Shown here in pieces: positions 63,941-64,000 of a stretch of DNA of 64,000 nucleotides. Under the pieces are notes generated by a model. The model was not told where the DNA came from, did not search any database, and worked only from the letters and a program-made list of their open reading frames with translations. Origin of the DNA: Pseudomonas sp. AN-1 (GTDB taxonomy: Bacteria > Pseudomonadota > Gammaproteobacteria > Pseudomonadales > Pseudomonadaceae); NCBI RefSeq assembly GCF_034057115.1, contig NZ_CP139195.1, forward strand, positions 4,154,001 to 4,218,000, in the 5' to 3' direction. Numbering within the stretch: position 1 is the first letter of the stretch; each line of letters starts with the position of its first letter. The translations under genes and the position numbers were made by a program.

Positions 63941-64000
63941 ATGGGGCGTGAGACTCTCTGGCTGGTGGTCGGCTTCGCCGGCCAACTGGCCTTCACCGGC
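63941..64000 (+). CDS. LAB_N (lipid A biosynthesis N-terminal) domain protein, partial
   Basis: Only the first 20 codons are in the window: the sequence GRETLWLVVGFAGQLAFTG is hydrophobic and matches the start of the LAB_N membrane domain found in small proteins next to GT2 and ArnT-like genes. The ATG is one base after the glycosyltransferase stop. The gene continues past the right edge. Confidence 0.7.
   Translation, partial: MGRETLWLVVGFAGQLAFTG

Overview
This GC-rich window is chromosomal DNA from a member of the Pseudomonadaceae (Pseudomonas or a close relative such as Azotobacter). The evidence is the RNase P RNA, which is nearly Pseudomonas-type over long stretches, the Pseudomonas-style CysNC, long TrpS, AmpG and ColRS proteins, and a gene order that, from memory, largely follows P. 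aeruginosa from cysNC to colRS. Almost the whole window is core genome. The clearest recent event is one intact insertion sequence. No tRNA, rRNA, CRISPR array or prophage was seen.

Layout. 1-5.2 kb: 3' end of cysNC, zapG-like gene (minus), alpha/beta hydrolase, trpS, zapE and a YajG-type lipoprotein. 5.25-6.55 kb: an ISL3-family element with 25-bp imperfect inverted repeats and a perfect 8-bp target duplication, sitting in the T-tract of the yajG terminator. 6.7-10.3 kb: small accessory or housekeeping genes (membrane protein, acyltransferase, CPXCG protein, DUF2007 protein, SRAP protein, M48 lipoprotein protease). 10.5-15.3 kb: rplM-rpsI, petABC (cytochrome bc1) and sspAB. 15.4-18.7 kb (minus): lpoA-yraN-SIS isomerase-dolP. 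18.8-20.1 kb: rsmI and the RNase P RNA gene.

20.3-38.2 kb: a complete division and cell-wall cluster on one strand, mraZ-rsmH-ftsL-ftsI-murE-murF-mraY-murD-ftsW-murG-murC-ddlB-ftsQ-ftsA-ftsZ-lpxC. It is headed by a promoter and three MraZ boxes, and many start/stop codons overlap. It makes and exports the UDP-MurNAc-pentapeptide/lipid II precursor, builds the Z ring, and ends with the committed step of lipid A synthesis.

38.2-48.3 kb: dciA (minus), M23 peptidase, secA, argJ, Nudix/ThiE-like fusion, then a minus-strand group (DUF3820, cobalamin adenosyltransferase, panE, degenerate-GGDEF response regulator), then yajQ. 48.4-55.2 kb: ampG, ATL-type alkyltransferase-like protein, DUF481 outer-membrane protein, SDR, fxsA and heat-shock-controlled groES-groEL.

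55.2-64 kb is an envelope-modification neighbourhood: a PAP2 phosphatase and an LtaS-like sulfatase-fold transferase in one minus-strand operon, then colR-colS-methyltransferase. It ends in ugd, a UDP-glucuronate 4-epimerase-like gene, an ArnC/RgtE-like glycosyltransferase and the first 20 codons of a LAB_N-domain gene. Together these look like a pathway that makes a lipid-linked uronic acid (probably galacturonic acid) for LPS/lipid A decoration, beside a metal-sensing two-component system. It is the most interesting system here, but its end lies outside the window.
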